From: Sulfuritalea sp.
GTDB taxonomy: Bacteria > Pseudomonadota > Gammaproteobacteria > Burkholderiales > Rhodocyclaceae
Direction: 5' to 3'
Assembly: GCA_022843505.1 (NCBI GenBank)
Contig: JALHNN010000071.1
Span: forward strand, 1-9,095
Length of the DNA: 9,095 nucleotides
Shown one piece after another: positions 1 to 7,320 of the stretch (its first letter is position 1; every line of letters begins with the position of its first letter). Below the pieces are notes generated by a model that did no database searches, had not been told where the DNA came from, and was given only the letters and a program-made list of their open reading frames with translations. The translations under genes and the position numbers were made by a program.

Positions 1-1621
1 CCACGCGGGCTTCGGCGCGCGGCGGATCGATGATGCCGACCAGTGCGTGCAGGGTCAGGTCGCCTGCCCAGGATGACAGGTTGCCCTGCGGATCGAAGGC
101 CGCGGCCGGGATGACGCGGCTGGCCAGCGCCAGCACACGCAGGGCCTGGCCGGCCAGCGCTTCGTTCTCGGCGGCGAAATGGGCGCGTGCTTCTTCATCC
201 AGCGGCAACACCGCATCGTGATTCAGGTAGTCACGGGACAAAGCCAGCAGCACATCCGGCGCGCCCTTGACGCACAGCCGCACCTGCTCGCCCTCGTGAT
301 GGAAGGTGGCCATGAACTTGGTGGCCGAATCGAAGGGGATCTCGGCGACGCGCGGCAGGTGTTCGACCGCATCCTCGGCCTTCAGTCCGACTTTCGCCGC
401 CAGCGCCAGCAAGGCGCCCTCGGTCGGGTCACCGATCAGCTGGCCGTCGCTGATCCGGGCGTCCACGCAAAGCACCGCCGGCAGCAGGATGTGGCGCAGG
501 TCATCCGCCGCCTCGATGCGGCCCGCACCGTCATAGCCTTCGCCGGTGACGGCATGGCGCTGACCGTTGCAATAGAGCGCCCGCGCCGTCATCTGGTTCA
601 GCGTCAGGGTACCGGTCTTGTCGGAGCAGATCACCGTGGTGCAACCCAGCGTCTCGACCGCGGCGAGCTTCTTGACGATTGCATTGCGCTTGGCCATGCG
701 GTGCATGCCCAGCGCCAGCGTTACTGTCACCACCGCCGGCAGGCCCTCTGGAATCGCCGCGACCGCCAGCGCGATGGCGGTCATCGCCGTCTGCACCAGC
801 GGATCGCCGCGCAGCAGGCCGAAGGCGAACATCAGCGCCACGACGCCGCTGGCGATCAGCGCCAGCCGCTTGCCCAGACTGTCGAGTTGTTGTTGCAGCG
901 GCGTTTCGCCTTCCGCGGTTTCGGCCAGCAGCTTAGCCAGCCGCCCCATCTCGCTGCGCATGCCGGTGGCGGTGACGATGGCTTCGAGGCGACCGCGTGT
1001 CACCACCGTATTCATGAACACCATGTTGTGCCGTTCCGCCAGCGCCGACTTTTCATCGACGGTATCGGGCAGTTTCGCCACGGCCTGCGACTCTCCGGTT
1101 AGCGCCGCTTCGGCCACCTCGCTGCTGTGCGCCGACAGTACGCGCGAATCGGCGGGGATGCGGTCACCCGCTTCCAGCAGCAGCAGATCGCCGGGAACTA
1201 GGTCGGCGGCATCGACCTGCCGCAGCTCGCCATCCCGCCGCACGCGTGCCGTCGGCGCAAGCATGTTCTTCAGCGCGGCCAGCGCGGCTTCGGCGCGATG
1301 TTCCTGAAAAAAGCCCAGCGCGGCATTGAGCAGCACGACCATGGCGATGACGATGGCGTCCTTGATGTCGCCGATGGCGCCGGCCAGCACGGCGGCGCCG
1401 AGCAGGATCAGGACCAGCAGACTCCTGAACTGGTCAAGGAACTTTCGCCATGCCGGGCGAGCCGGCGTTTCGGCGAGGCGGTTGGGTCCGTGGGTGGCGA
1501 GGCGCTGGCGAGCGGCTTCCGCCGTCAAGCCACGCTCGGCATCCGACTCCAACCGGCGCAGGACCTCGCTGGTTGGGCAGGCATGCCAGGCGGCGTGATT
1601 GGTTTCCGGATGAATGGTCAT
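1..1621 (-). CDS. P2A-type cation-transporting P-type ATPase (Ca2+-ATPase-like), N-terminal 540 residues, 3' end outside window
   Basis: Inner-membrane ATP-driven cation pump, most likely exporting Ca2+. Visible in order: an N-terminal cation-ATPase domain (about residues 10-70), the first two membrane segments (about 65-105), an actuator domain with TGES at 175-178, membrane segments 3 and 4 with IPEGLP ending at 295, the phosphorylation motif SDKTGTLT with Asp334, and a nucleotide-binding domain with GDPTEG (397-402) and KGAPD (452-456). PEGLP with a Glu in segment 4 is the P2A (SERCA/PMR1/LMCA1-like) signature; heavy-metal pumps carry CPC or CPH there. No heavy-metal-binding domain precedes it. 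The start is the ATG 11 bases after the exchanger stop; no clear Shine-Dalgarno is seen, so reinitiation is likely. The remaining P domain and segments 5-10, which hold the other ion ligands, lie beyond position 1, so Ca2+ over Mn2+, Na+ or K+ is inferred. No frame break is seen. Confidence 0.93.
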   Translation of the reverse strand, partial: MTIHPETNHAAWHACPTSEVLRRLESDAERGLTAEAARQRLATHGPNRLAETPARPAWRKFLDQFRSLLVLILLGAAVLAGAIGDIKDAIVIAMVVLLNAALGFFQEHRAEAALAALKNMLAPTARVRRDGELRQVDAADLVPGDLLLLEAGDRIPADSRVLSAHSSEVAEAALTGESQAVAKLPDTVDEKSALAERHNMVFMNTVVTRGRLEAIVTATGMRSEMGRLAKLLAETAEGETPLQQQLDSLGKRLALIASGVVALMFAFGLLRGDPLVQTAMTAIALAVAAIPEGLPAVVTVTLALGMHRMAKRNAIVKKLAAVETLGCTTVICSDKTGTLTLNQMTARALYCNGQRHAVTGEGYDGAGRIEAADDLRHILLPAVLCVDARISDGQLIGDPTEGALLALAAKVGLKAEDAVEHLPRVAEIPFDSATKFMATFHHEGEQVRLCVKGAPDVLLALSRDYLNHDAVLPLDEEARAHFAAENEALAGQALRVLALASRVIPAAAFDPQGNLSSWAGDLTLHALVGIIDPPRAEARV

Positions 1622-1632
1622 GGTGATTGAGA

Positions 1633-2556
1633 TCAGTAAGCGAGCGTCGCCCAGACAAACCCTGTGTAAAGCGCCAACAACAGGACGCCGCGAGCTCGCC
1701 GGATCCGGCCGGAACGATCGGGCAACAGCAGAAGCAGCGCCATCACGCCGGCGGCAAGTGTGAGCGTGACTTCGCTCAGCGGCGCGGCAATTGGGTGAAT
1801 CGTGCCAGCCACGCCAACGATGGCAAGGCCGTTGAAAAGGTTGCTGCCGATGAGTGTGCCGACGCCGACGTCGTCGTGGCCGCGAAGGCGCGACAGGATC
1901 ACCGTGACCAGCTCGGGCAGGGATGTGCCGATTGCCACCAGTACAACGCCGATCACGTAGGTATCGACGCCAAGGGCGGCGGCGATGCCCGTCGCCCCGC
2001 CCACGAACAGGCGACCGGCGGCAATCAGGGCGCCGAGACCGAGCACACCAAGAAGCAGGCTTTTGCCGGCCGACAGTTCGCCGGCCTCGACATCGACCGC
2101 ATCTGCTCTATTGCGCAGGGCGCCGCGTACGGTCAACACCAGCCAGACGCTGAATGCGGCCAACAACAACAATGCTTCGCTACGCTCGATCCGCCCGTCG
2201 AGAGCCAGAAAGAAAGTCAATACCGGGACCGCAAGCGCCAGGGTGAAATCGCGGCCGAAATCCTGCCGCGACGTCTGCACGGCGCGGTAAAGCAAGGCGA
2301 GGCCGAAGATCAGCGCGATGTTGACCACGTTGCTGCCGAGCGCGTCGCCCAGCCCGATCTCCGGCTGGCCGGCAAGCGCGGCAACCGAGGACACGGTGAG
2401 TTCGGGACTGGAGGTGGCAAAGGCGGCGAGCGTGGTGGCCACCACCATTTTCGGCACGCGCAGGTGCAGCGCCGCGCCGAGGATGGACCTGAGGAAGGCC
2501 TCGCCGCCCGCCGCCGCCAGCAGCACGGCACCGAGGATGAGCGCCAGATCGGTCAC
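1633..2556 (-). CDS. CaCA-family Na+/Ca2+ (cation/Ca2+) exchanger, YrbG-like
   Basis: A 307-residue polytopic membrane protein built from two homologous halves, as in prokaryotic NCX proteins. Alpha-1 repeat: ATSSPE with Glu52, then GSNVVN at 74-79. Alpha-2 repeat: GTSLPE with Glu215, then GSNLFN at 237-242. The two Glu residues and the following Asn residues correspond to the ion-binding ligands of the archaeal exchanger NCX_Mj. A hydrophilic linker (about 143-165) separates the halves. Expected role: exchange of Na+ (or H+/K+) for Ca2+ across the inner membrane. A GTG start at 2556 is chosen because it overlaps the Usp stop as GTGA and puts the first membrane helix directly at the N terminus; an in-frame ATG at 2607 would add 17 polar residues inside the usp gene. 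No Shine-Dalgarno is visible before the GTG, consistent with translational coupling. The stop lies 11 bases before the P-type ATPase ATG, pairing two probable Ca2+ transporters. Confidence 0.92.
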   Translation of the reverse strand: MTDLALILGAVLLAAAGGEAFLRSILGAALHLRVPKMVVATTLAAFATSSPELTVSSVAALAGQPEIGLGDALGSNVVNIALIFGLALLYRAVQTSRQDFGRDFTLALAVPVLTFFLALDGRIERSEALLLLAAFSVWLVLTVRGALRNRADAVDVEAGELSAGKSLLLGVLGLGALIAAGRLFVGGATGIAAALGVDTYVIGVVLVAIGTSLPELVTVILSRLRGHDDVGVGTLIGSNLFNGLAIVGVAGTIHPIAAPLSEVTLTLAAGVMALLLLLPDRSGRIRRARGVLLLALYTGFVWATLAY

Positions 2557-3470
2557 GACGATTCGTCGGGTGCATCGCGCGGGTCGCAGATGACCAGCAC
2601 GTCGCATTGCGATTCGGCCAAGACATGCTTGGTCACGCTACCGAGCAGGAGTTCCTCGGCAATGTGCTCGCCATGCTTGCCGACGACGATCAGGTCACAG
2701 TTGTATTCCTGCTCAAGGGCGGCGATCTGCTGCGCCGGATCGCCGTGGAGGATGCGGCCCGAATAGTCGATCGGCGCCAGGCCGGCGGTTGCCGCCAGTT
2801 CGCGCAGCCGGTGGCGGCGAACCCCGCTCTCGGTCGCGACAAGGCGGCGGATCACCTCCTCCTCGACGCCGGCAAGGGCCAGTTTGCCCTCGTAGGGCAG
2901 TTCGAAGGCATGCAGCAGGACCAGGTCCGCATCCGGCGCCAACTGCCTCGCAATGCGGATCGCAGAAAGCGACACTGGCGAGAAATCGACGGCGATCAGC
3001 ACCGAACGATAGGCCTCGTGGGGTGCCAGTTTCACCACCAGCACCGGCCGCCGCAGCGATTTGCGCAGCAAGCGCGCCGCCGTCGATCCGAGCAGGGCGT
3101 GGCGCAGGAAGGACTCGCCGCGTGCGCCGAGTACCAGCAGGTCCGCATCCAGCGCGTCGGCCTCGGCAGCAATGGTCGCCAGCGGGTTGCCCACGGTGAC
3201 CCGTGACCGCGCCGCGACGCCGCGATTGATTGCCGCATCGCCGATCAGCTGCTCGAGGCGCTTGCGGGCATCGCTGTTGAGTGCCGCCTTCACCTGCATC
3301 AGGTCATCCCCGAGCATTTCGCGCAGACTGTCGATGGCGTCGAGCTCCATCGCGTGCAGGATGCAAAGGTCGCCACCAGTGGCGGCAGCCAGCAGGTAGG
3401 CGCGCTCGACGGCATGGCGCGCGGGCGCGGACAGGTCGGTGGCGACGAGCAAAGCGGTGGCGGGTGTCAT
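2553..3470 (-). CDS. Tandem-domain universal stress protein (UspA family)
   Basis: A 305-residue soluble protein with two Usp domains, about residues 1-148 and 153-297. Each keeps the full ATP-binding signature G-x2-G-x9-G-S: G115, G118, G128-S129 in the first and G264, G267, G277-S278 in the second. Each also starts with the usual beta strand ending in an Asp (LVATD at 8-12, LIAVD at 157-161). It should therefore bind ATP twice, unlike UspA-type proteins that have lost the motif. The target is unknown; position between an antiporter and a Ca2+ exchanger suggests modulation of transport by energy state, as proposed for other transporter-linked Usp proteins (inference). The ATG at 3470 overlaps the preceding antiporter stop as ATGA, and AAGGAGG at 3484-3478 stands 7 bases upstream, which fixes the start. 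The reading frame stays open much further upstream, but that part is out of frame with the antiporter gene and is not coding. Confidence 0.94.
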   Translation of the reverse strand: MTPATALLVATDLSAPARHAVERAYLLAAATGGDLCILHAMELDAIDSLREMLGDDLMQVKAALNSDARKRLEQLIGDAAINRGVAARSRVTVGNPLATIAAEADALDADLLVLGARGESFLRHALLGSTAARLLRKSLRRPVLVVKLAPHEAYRSVLIAVDFSPVSLSAIRIARQLAPDADLVLLHAFELPYEGKLALAGVEEEVIRRLVATESGVRRHRLRELAATAGLAPIDYSGRILHGDPAQQIAALEQEYNCDLIVVGKHGEHIAEELLLGSVTKHVLAESQCDVLVICDPRDAPDESS

Positions 3471-5176
3471 TGTGCATCCTCCTTCACGGGTGTTTCGACC
3501 AGCGGCTGGTAATCCCAGTCGCGAATGTCTTGCAGCATCTGGTCGATCTCGATGGTGGGAACCCGCAGCATGCGCAGGGCGGTCGCACCCAGGCGCAGGC
3601 TGGCCTCCACGGCCTCCGGGTAGGCATGGATCGCGCCGGCGGCGATCAGGGCGGAACTGGCTTCGAGGTCGCGGGCGCGGGCGATCACGGGCAGCCGTGG
3701 GCAATGCAGCCGCAGCGCCGTCAACGAGCGCAGGGCGACGGCATGGCTGTCCACGGTGACGATGGCCAGGCTGGCCTGCTCGGCGCGCGCGGCGCCCAGC
3801 AACTCGGCATCGGCGATGTCGCCGTACAGCACCGGATGCCCGTCGGCCCGTCCCTGCCGCACGCGCCGCGGGTCGGTGTCGAAGGCCAGGAAGTCGACGC
3901 CGCTGGACTTGAGCAGCACGGCAACGGTGTGGCCGACGCGGCCGTAGCCGCCGATCAGCACCTTGGGCGCGGGCAGGCCGGCGAGCTGGTCGGCGAGCGG
4001 CGGTACGACAGGCTCCGGCCCGACGAGGCGGGAGGCAATGGCCTGATTGTGCCGAATCAGCAGCACGCCGCCGATCATCGAGAACAGCACGGCATTGAGC
4101 ACGATCTGGCCGGTCTGGGCATCGACCACGCGGCTGTCCAGCGCGATGGCCAGCAGCGCGAAGCCGAACTCGCCGCCTACCGCCAGCAGCAGGGCGGTGC
4201 GCCAGGCGCCGAGCGCCGCCATGCCGCTGCGGCGCACGATCAGGAACACCACCAGCAGCTTGGCGGCCAACAGCAGCAGGCCGCCCAGCAGCGCCCAGTG
4301 CCAGATGGCCGGCAGCGCGGCCGGGTCGATCAGCATGCCGATACCAATGAAGAACAGGCCGAGCAGCACGTCGCGGAAGGGGCGGATGCTGGATTCGACC
4401 TGGTGGCGGAATTCGGTCTCGCCGAGCATCATGCCCGCCAGGAAGGCGCCGAAGGCCAGCGACAGGCCGAGATTGTCGGTGGTCCAGGCGGCAGCCAGCA
4501 CCACCAGCAGGACACACAGGGTGAACAGTTCGGCGGAACGGCGCGCGGTGACCAGGTGGAACAGCGGGCGCAAGGCCCAGCGCGCGGCATAGAACACCAG
4601 GGCGAAAGCCAGCACGGCCTTGGCCGCGGCCCAGCCGAGTTCGCCGGCAAGCGCATCCATGCCCGCGTTGCTGCCGAGCACGGGAATCAGGATCAGAAAG
4701 GGCACCGCCGTGACATCCTGGAAAACCGAAATCGCCAGGCCGAGCCGGCCGTGTGGCGTGGCGTCCTCGCCCTGTTCGGCGAGCTGCCGGCCGATGATGG
4801 TCGAGGATGACTGAGCGAACACCGCGCCGATGACAAACGCCACCACCGGATCGACGCCGGCGAGCCAGAGCAGGCCCGCCACCACGGTGGCCGAGAGTAC
4901 GACCTGGGCGGTGCCGAGGCCGAGGATCTGGTGGCGCATCGCATGCAGTTGCGGCAGCGAGTAATTGAGTCCGATCGAGAACAGCAGGAACACCACGCCG
5001 AACTCGGCCAGCACCTTGAATTCGGGGACATGCACGGTCGGTCCGGCGGTATGGGGCCCGAGGATCAGGCCGGCCAGCAGATAGCCGAGGCTGGACGGGA
5101 TGTGCAGTCGCTGGAAGGCGAGCATCACCGCCACACTCACGGTCAACAGCAGGATGATTTGCAGCAAATGGTCCAT
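3467..5176 (-). CDS. CPA2 monovalent cation:proton antiporter with C-terminal RCK/TrkA-N domain (KefB/KefC-like)
   Basis: A 569-residue inner-membrane antiporter, slightly shorter than E. coli KefB/KefC. Residues 1-385 form the hydrophobic Na+/H+ exchanger domain. Family marks include GYLLAGLILGP (31-41), SSST (123-126), the FQD motif with Asp154 (equivalent to the essential transport Asp), SIRPFRD followed by LLGLFFIGIGM (263-281), and GGEFGF (334-339). Residues 405-520 form a Rossmann RCK N domain with GGYGRVG (409-415), an acidic residue at the end of strand 2 (Asp433) and YGD (451-453), so NAD(H) or another nucleotide is the likely ligand. It probably exchanges K+ or Na+ for H+. No RCK-C domain follows. 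The ATG at 5176 is preceded by a poor Shine-Dalgarno, and the gene lies 54 bases after another antiporter gene. It overlaps usp by ATGA at its end. K+ versus Na+ and glutathione gating as in true Kef cannot be decided; no KefF/KefG-type oxidoreductase is in view. Confidence 0.92.
   Translation of the reverse strand: MDHLLQIILLLTVSVAVMLAFQRLHIPSSLGYLLAGLILGPHTAGPTVHVPEFKVLAEFGVVFLLFSIGLNYSLPQLHAMRHQILGLGTAQVVLSATVVAGLLWLAGVDPVVAFVIGAVFAQSSSTIIGRQLAEQGEDATPHGRLGLAISVFQDVTAVPFLILIPVLGSNAGMDALAGELGWAAAKAVLAFALVFYAARWALRPLFHLVTARRSAELFTLCVLLVVLAAAWTTDNLGLSLAFGAFLAGMMLGETEFRHQVESSIRPFRDVLLGLFFIGIGMLIDPAALPAIWHWALLGGLLLLAAKLLVVFLIVRRSGMAALGAWRTALLLAVGGEFGFALLAIALDSRVVDAQTGQIVLNAVLFSMIGGVLLIRHNQAIASRLVGPEPVVPPLADQLAGLPAPKVLIGGYGRVGHTVAVLLKSSGVDFLAFDTDPRRVRQGRADGHPVLYGDIADAELLGAARAEQASLAIVTVDSHAVALRSLTALRLHCPRLPVIARARDLEASSALIAAGAIHAYPEAVEASLRLGATALRMLRVPTIEIDQMLQDIRDWDYQPLVETPVKEDAQ
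3478..3484 (-). promoter_or_regulatory. Ribosome binding site of the usp gene
   Basis: A perfect AAGGAGG lies inside the last codons of the upstream antiporter gene, 7 bases before the usp ATG at 3470. It is the best Shine-Dalgarno sequence I saw in the window. It settles the usp start against much longer upstream alternatives, and it implies strong initiation of usp in addition to coupling through the ATGA overlap. Confidence 0.75.
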
Positions 5177-5230
5177 GGCGTGCGAAGCCCGGCGCTTCTT
5201 ATTCCTGAATTCCCCTATTATCAGTGGGAC
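5177..5230 (-). other. 54-base spacer between the two antiporter genes
   Basis: A short gap with no terminator and no convincing promoter. It contains a small hairpin (GAAGC/GCTTC arms at 5198-5194 and 5188-5184) a few bases before the start codon at 5176. That hairpin could partly mask an already weak ribosome binding site, for which an AGGA some 20 bases upstream of the ATG is the only candidate. Co-transcription of the flanking genes is the simplest reading. Confidence 0.4.
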
Positions 5231-6889
5231 TCATGTTCCGGCGGATTTGTTCCGGATGATCGTGGTGAGGGTCTCGACCGCGTAATCGACGGCGTTGCGC
5301 ATCGGATAGAGGATGGTCGGCGCGCCCAGCGTCTTCAATGGAGCACCATCGAACTCCTCGCGGGCGACGACGGCCAGTTCGCCGGCGAAACGCTGTTCGC
5401 GCAGGCCGCGCAGCAGGTCGCGGTTCGAGGCCAGGTCCGGCAGGGTGCTGACCACCCAGCGCGTGTCCTTGAGTGGCAGGCTTTCGAGGAACTCGCTGGC
5501 GATGCCGTCGCCGTAGCGCACCGGCAGGCCCTGGCGGCGCATGGCGCGCGCGACCTCCGGATCGAATTCGACGCCGAGCACCCTGAGCCCGGCATCCCTG
5601 AGGCCGAGCGCCAGGCGGCTGCCATAGCGACCGAGGCCGAAGACGATGACATCGGCCTCGCGCAGGTCGTGGCGTTCCGTGGCCACGGCCAGCTCGCGAT
5701 GCGGGCGCTTGCGTTCGAACATGCCGAGCCAGGGCCCCAGCCTCTCGTAAAGCGGATGGGAATACAGGATCATGTAAGTGGACATGGCGATGGTCACGAG
5801 GCCGACCAGCGTGGTCAGCCCCAGCGCACCGTTGTCGATGTGCCCCAGGGAAATGCCCATGGCGACGAAGATGATCGAGAACTCGGAGATCTGCGCCACC
5901 GTCAGGCCACAGAGAAAGCCGGTGCGCTTGCGGTAGCCCATGTAGCCCATGATGGCCATGACGATCAGCGGGTTGCCGATCAGTACGAACAGCGACAGGA
6001 CGATGGCCGGCCAGATCTCGCCGCCGAGGGTGGAAAAGTCGAGCTTTGCACCAAGGTCGATGAAGAAGAACAGCAGCAAAAAGTCGCGGATGCCGGTGAG
6101 CCGCGCGTTGATGGCGTCGCGGTAATGCGTCGAGGCCAGGGAAAAGCCGGCGATGAAGGCCCCCGCTTCCTTCGAGAAGCCCGCCCATTCGCCGAGCGCG
6201 GCGAGGCCCGTGCCCCAGGCGATGGCGAAGATCAGCAACAGTTCCTGCGACTGCGCCATGCGGTCGACCACCCTGGGCAGGACGTAGCGCATCAGCAGGT
6301 AAAGGCCGAGACCGGCAATGCCGAGGCGAAAGGTCAGCGAGCCGGCCAGCGCCAGCAGGGATCCCTCGCCGGCATCACCCCGCAGGGCGCTCATCACCAT
6401 CATCGCGATCACCACGGCCAGGTCCTGCACGATCAGGAAGCCGACGGCGATGCGGCCATGCAGGGAGTCGATCTCGCGCTTGTCGGAAAGCAGCTTGACG
6501 ATGATGATGGTGCTGGAGAATGTCAGCGCGACGGCGACGTAGAGGGCTTCCACCCAGCCCTTGCCCATGGCCAGGATGATGAAGAATCCGATGACGATGG
6601 TGAAGCTCAGCTGGCCGAGGCCGGTGGCCAGCGCCACGGGGCCGATGTGGCGGATGTGTTGCAGGTCGAGCTTGAGGCCGACGACGAAGAGCAGCACCGC
6701 GACGCCGACCTGGGCCAAGAGGTCGATCTGGTCATGCGCCGTGACGACGCCCAGCACGGCCGGCCCGGCGACGATGCCCATGGCGATGTAGGCGATCAGC
6801 ACCGGCTGGCGGAGCCAGAGCGACACCGCGCCCGCCGCCGCGGCCATCAGCAGCAGCAGCGCGAATTCCCCGAATACGCCGTGCATCAT
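5231..6889 (-). CDS. Second CPA2 cation:proton antiporter with RCK/TrkA-N domain
   Basis: A 552-residue membrane antiporter of the same superfamily as its neighbour but clearly divergent, so not a recent duplicate. Residues 4-385 are hydrophobic transport segments, with AYIAMGIVAGP (33-43), FSSTII (124-129), VQD with Asp156 as the likely transport residue, and AQISEFSII (332-340) in place of the usual GEF motif. A basic linker (391-410) leads to a Rossmann RCK N domain from about 413, with GLGRYG (418-423), an acidic strand-2 end (Glu441) and YGDG (459-462). The protein ends soon after that domain, without RCK-C. It probably moves K+ or Na+ against H+ across the inner membrane under nucleotide control. 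Two ATGs abut at 6889 and 6886. GGGAGG at 6896-6891 leaves 1 base to the first and 4 to the second, so the true start may be 6886 (one residue shorter). Cation specificity is unknown. Confidence 0.92.
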   Translation of the reverse strand: MMHGVFGEFALLLLMAAAAGAVSLWLRQPVLIAYIAMGIVAGPAVLGVVTAHDQIDLLAQVGVAVLLFVVGLKLDLQHIRHIGPVALATGLGQLSFTIVIGFFIILAMGKGWVEALYVAVALTFSSTIIIVKLLSDKREIDSLHGRIAVGFLIVQDLAVVIAMMVMSALRGDAGEGSLLALAGSLTFRLGIAGLGLYLLMRYVLPRVVDRMAQSQELLLIFAIAWGTGLAALGEWAGFSKEAGAFIAGFSLASTHYRDAINARLTGIRDFLLLFFFIDLGAKLDFSTLGGEIWPAIVLSLFVLIGNPLIVMAIMGYMGYRKRTGFLCGLTVAQISEFSIIFVAMGISLGHIDNGALGLTTLVGLVTIAMSTYMILYSHPLYERLGPWLGMFERKRPHRELAVATERHDLREADVIVFGLGRYGSRLALGLRDAGLRVLGVEFDPEVARAMRRQGLPVRYGDGIASEFLESLPLKDTRWVVSTLPDLASNRDLLRGLREQRFAGELAVVAREEFDGAPLKTLGAPTILYPMRNAVDYAVETLTTIIRNKSAGT

Positions 6890-6966
6890 GCCTCCCGAGG
6901 CAGCTTGAACGTTCCCGCTGCATTGTTGTCCGGATTCGGCGCCGTCCCGCCAACGCCGACTTTCAT
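6886..6966 (-). CDS. Doubtful 26-residue ORF between sbtB and the first antiporter
   Basis: An ATG at 6966 opens a 26-codon frame starting MKVGVGG and ending FKLPREA. Its TGA (6888-6886) overlaps the antiporter start as ATGA. The peptide has no membrane segment and no family I recognise. Its own ribosome binding site is poor. The only support is the overlapping stop/start arrangement, which would let it feed ribosomes to the antiporter. It may equally be chance. Confidence 0.15.
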   Translation of the reverse strand: MKVGVGGTAPNPDNNAAGTFKLPREA

Positions 6967-7011
6967 GAATTCATTCTTCTTCGCCGTTCCTGGACGCTGA
7001 TCGGCCGCCGC
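6890..7011 (-). other. 122-base spacer between sbtB and the first antiporter
   Basis: I see no hairpin followed by a T-run after the sbtB stop, so no intrinsic terminator, and no clear sigma-70 promoter. It contains a 10-bp palindrome (ATGAATTCAT, 6965-6974), probably fortuitous, the doubtful 26-residue ORF, and the antiporter Shine-Dalgarno GGGAGG at 6896-6891. This is the largest gap inside the cluster and the most likely place for an internal promoter. Confidence 0.45.
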
Positions 7012-7320
7012 TCAGAATTTCTCTGGCCGCAGCACTTCGATCTCGGTCAGAAAGGCCACCATCGCGTAGTTGGCGTAGTAGTGTTCCTGCAACTGGCCAA
7101 GTACCTGCTCCGCCCTCTCCCGCGAGCAGATCGTCTCGATGCGGATGTTCGCCGTCTCGTCCCAGGCGGCGTCGCGCGCTCCCCGGCTGCCCTTGCCGCG
7201 TGCATCGGCGACCGTGTAGCCGCGCACTCCCCAGCGTTCGAGATCCCGCAGCAGCGAGGGTTCCACGACCGCCTCCGTCACTATCGTCAGCAGGGTCCGC
7301 TTCACGGTGGTCAGGTTCAT
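7012..7320 (-). CDS. sbtB: PII-like bicarbonate-transport regulator SbtB
   Basis: A 102-residue cytosolic PII-like signalling protein, expected to form a trimer that docks on SbtA and adjusts bicarbonate uptake according to bound adenine nucleotides (cAMP, AMP, ADP or ATP in cyanobacteria). It follows the Synechocystis SbtB pattern well: a first strand LLTIVTEA (10-17), GVRGYTV (31-37), the basic GKGSRG (42-47) at the base of the T-loop, ANIRIET (57-63), an Arg/Ala/Glu helix, EHYYANYAMV (79-88) and EIEVL (93-97). It stops just after that strand, so the C-terminal CGPxGC redox loop of cyanobacterial SbtB is absent. The ATG overlaps the sbtA stop as ATGA, with GGAG at 7331-7328 seven bases before it. 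A canonical GlnB/GlnK is unlikely because the T-loop lacks the uridylylated Tyr context and no amtB is adjacent. Gene order sbtA-sbtB supports the call. Confidence 0.9.
   Translation of the reverse strand: MNLTTVKRTLLTIVTEAVVEPSLLRDLERWGVRGYTVADARGKGSRGARDAAWDETANIRIETICSRERAEQVLGQLQEHYYANYAMVAFLTEIEVLRPEKF

Noticed and set aside
179..1102. A 307-codon plus-strand open frame
   Set aside because: It is antisense to the P-type ATPase, whose motifs are all intact on the minus strand.
1627..2766. A 379-codon plus-strand open frame
   Set aside because: It is antisense to the well-supported CaCA exchanger, with low-complexity Gln/Arg/Asp-rich sequence and no motif.
3471..4517. Long N-terminal extension of the Usp reading frame, suggesting a fusion protein
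   Set aside because: This part is an Arg/Ala/Pro-rich frame-shifted reading of the antiporter C terminus. The ATG with AAGGAGG at 3470 gives a normal tandem Usp.
3281..4810. A 509-codon plus-strand open frame
   Set aside because: It is antisense to the usp and antiporter genes, with composition typical of a mirror frame (runs of Gln, Gly, Ala, His) and no recognisable domain.
4931..7000. A 689-codon plus-strand open frame
   Set aside because: It lies antisense to the two antiporters and is very rich in Gln, His, Asp and Arg without hydrophobic core or motifs. It is a product of GC-rich codon use on the opposite strand.
7012..7320. Canonical nitrogen-regulatory PII (glnB/glnK)
   Set aside because: The GYTV...GKGSR pattern, the C terminus and the overlap with a bicarbonate transporter fit SbtB. 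No glutamine or ammonium genes are nearby.
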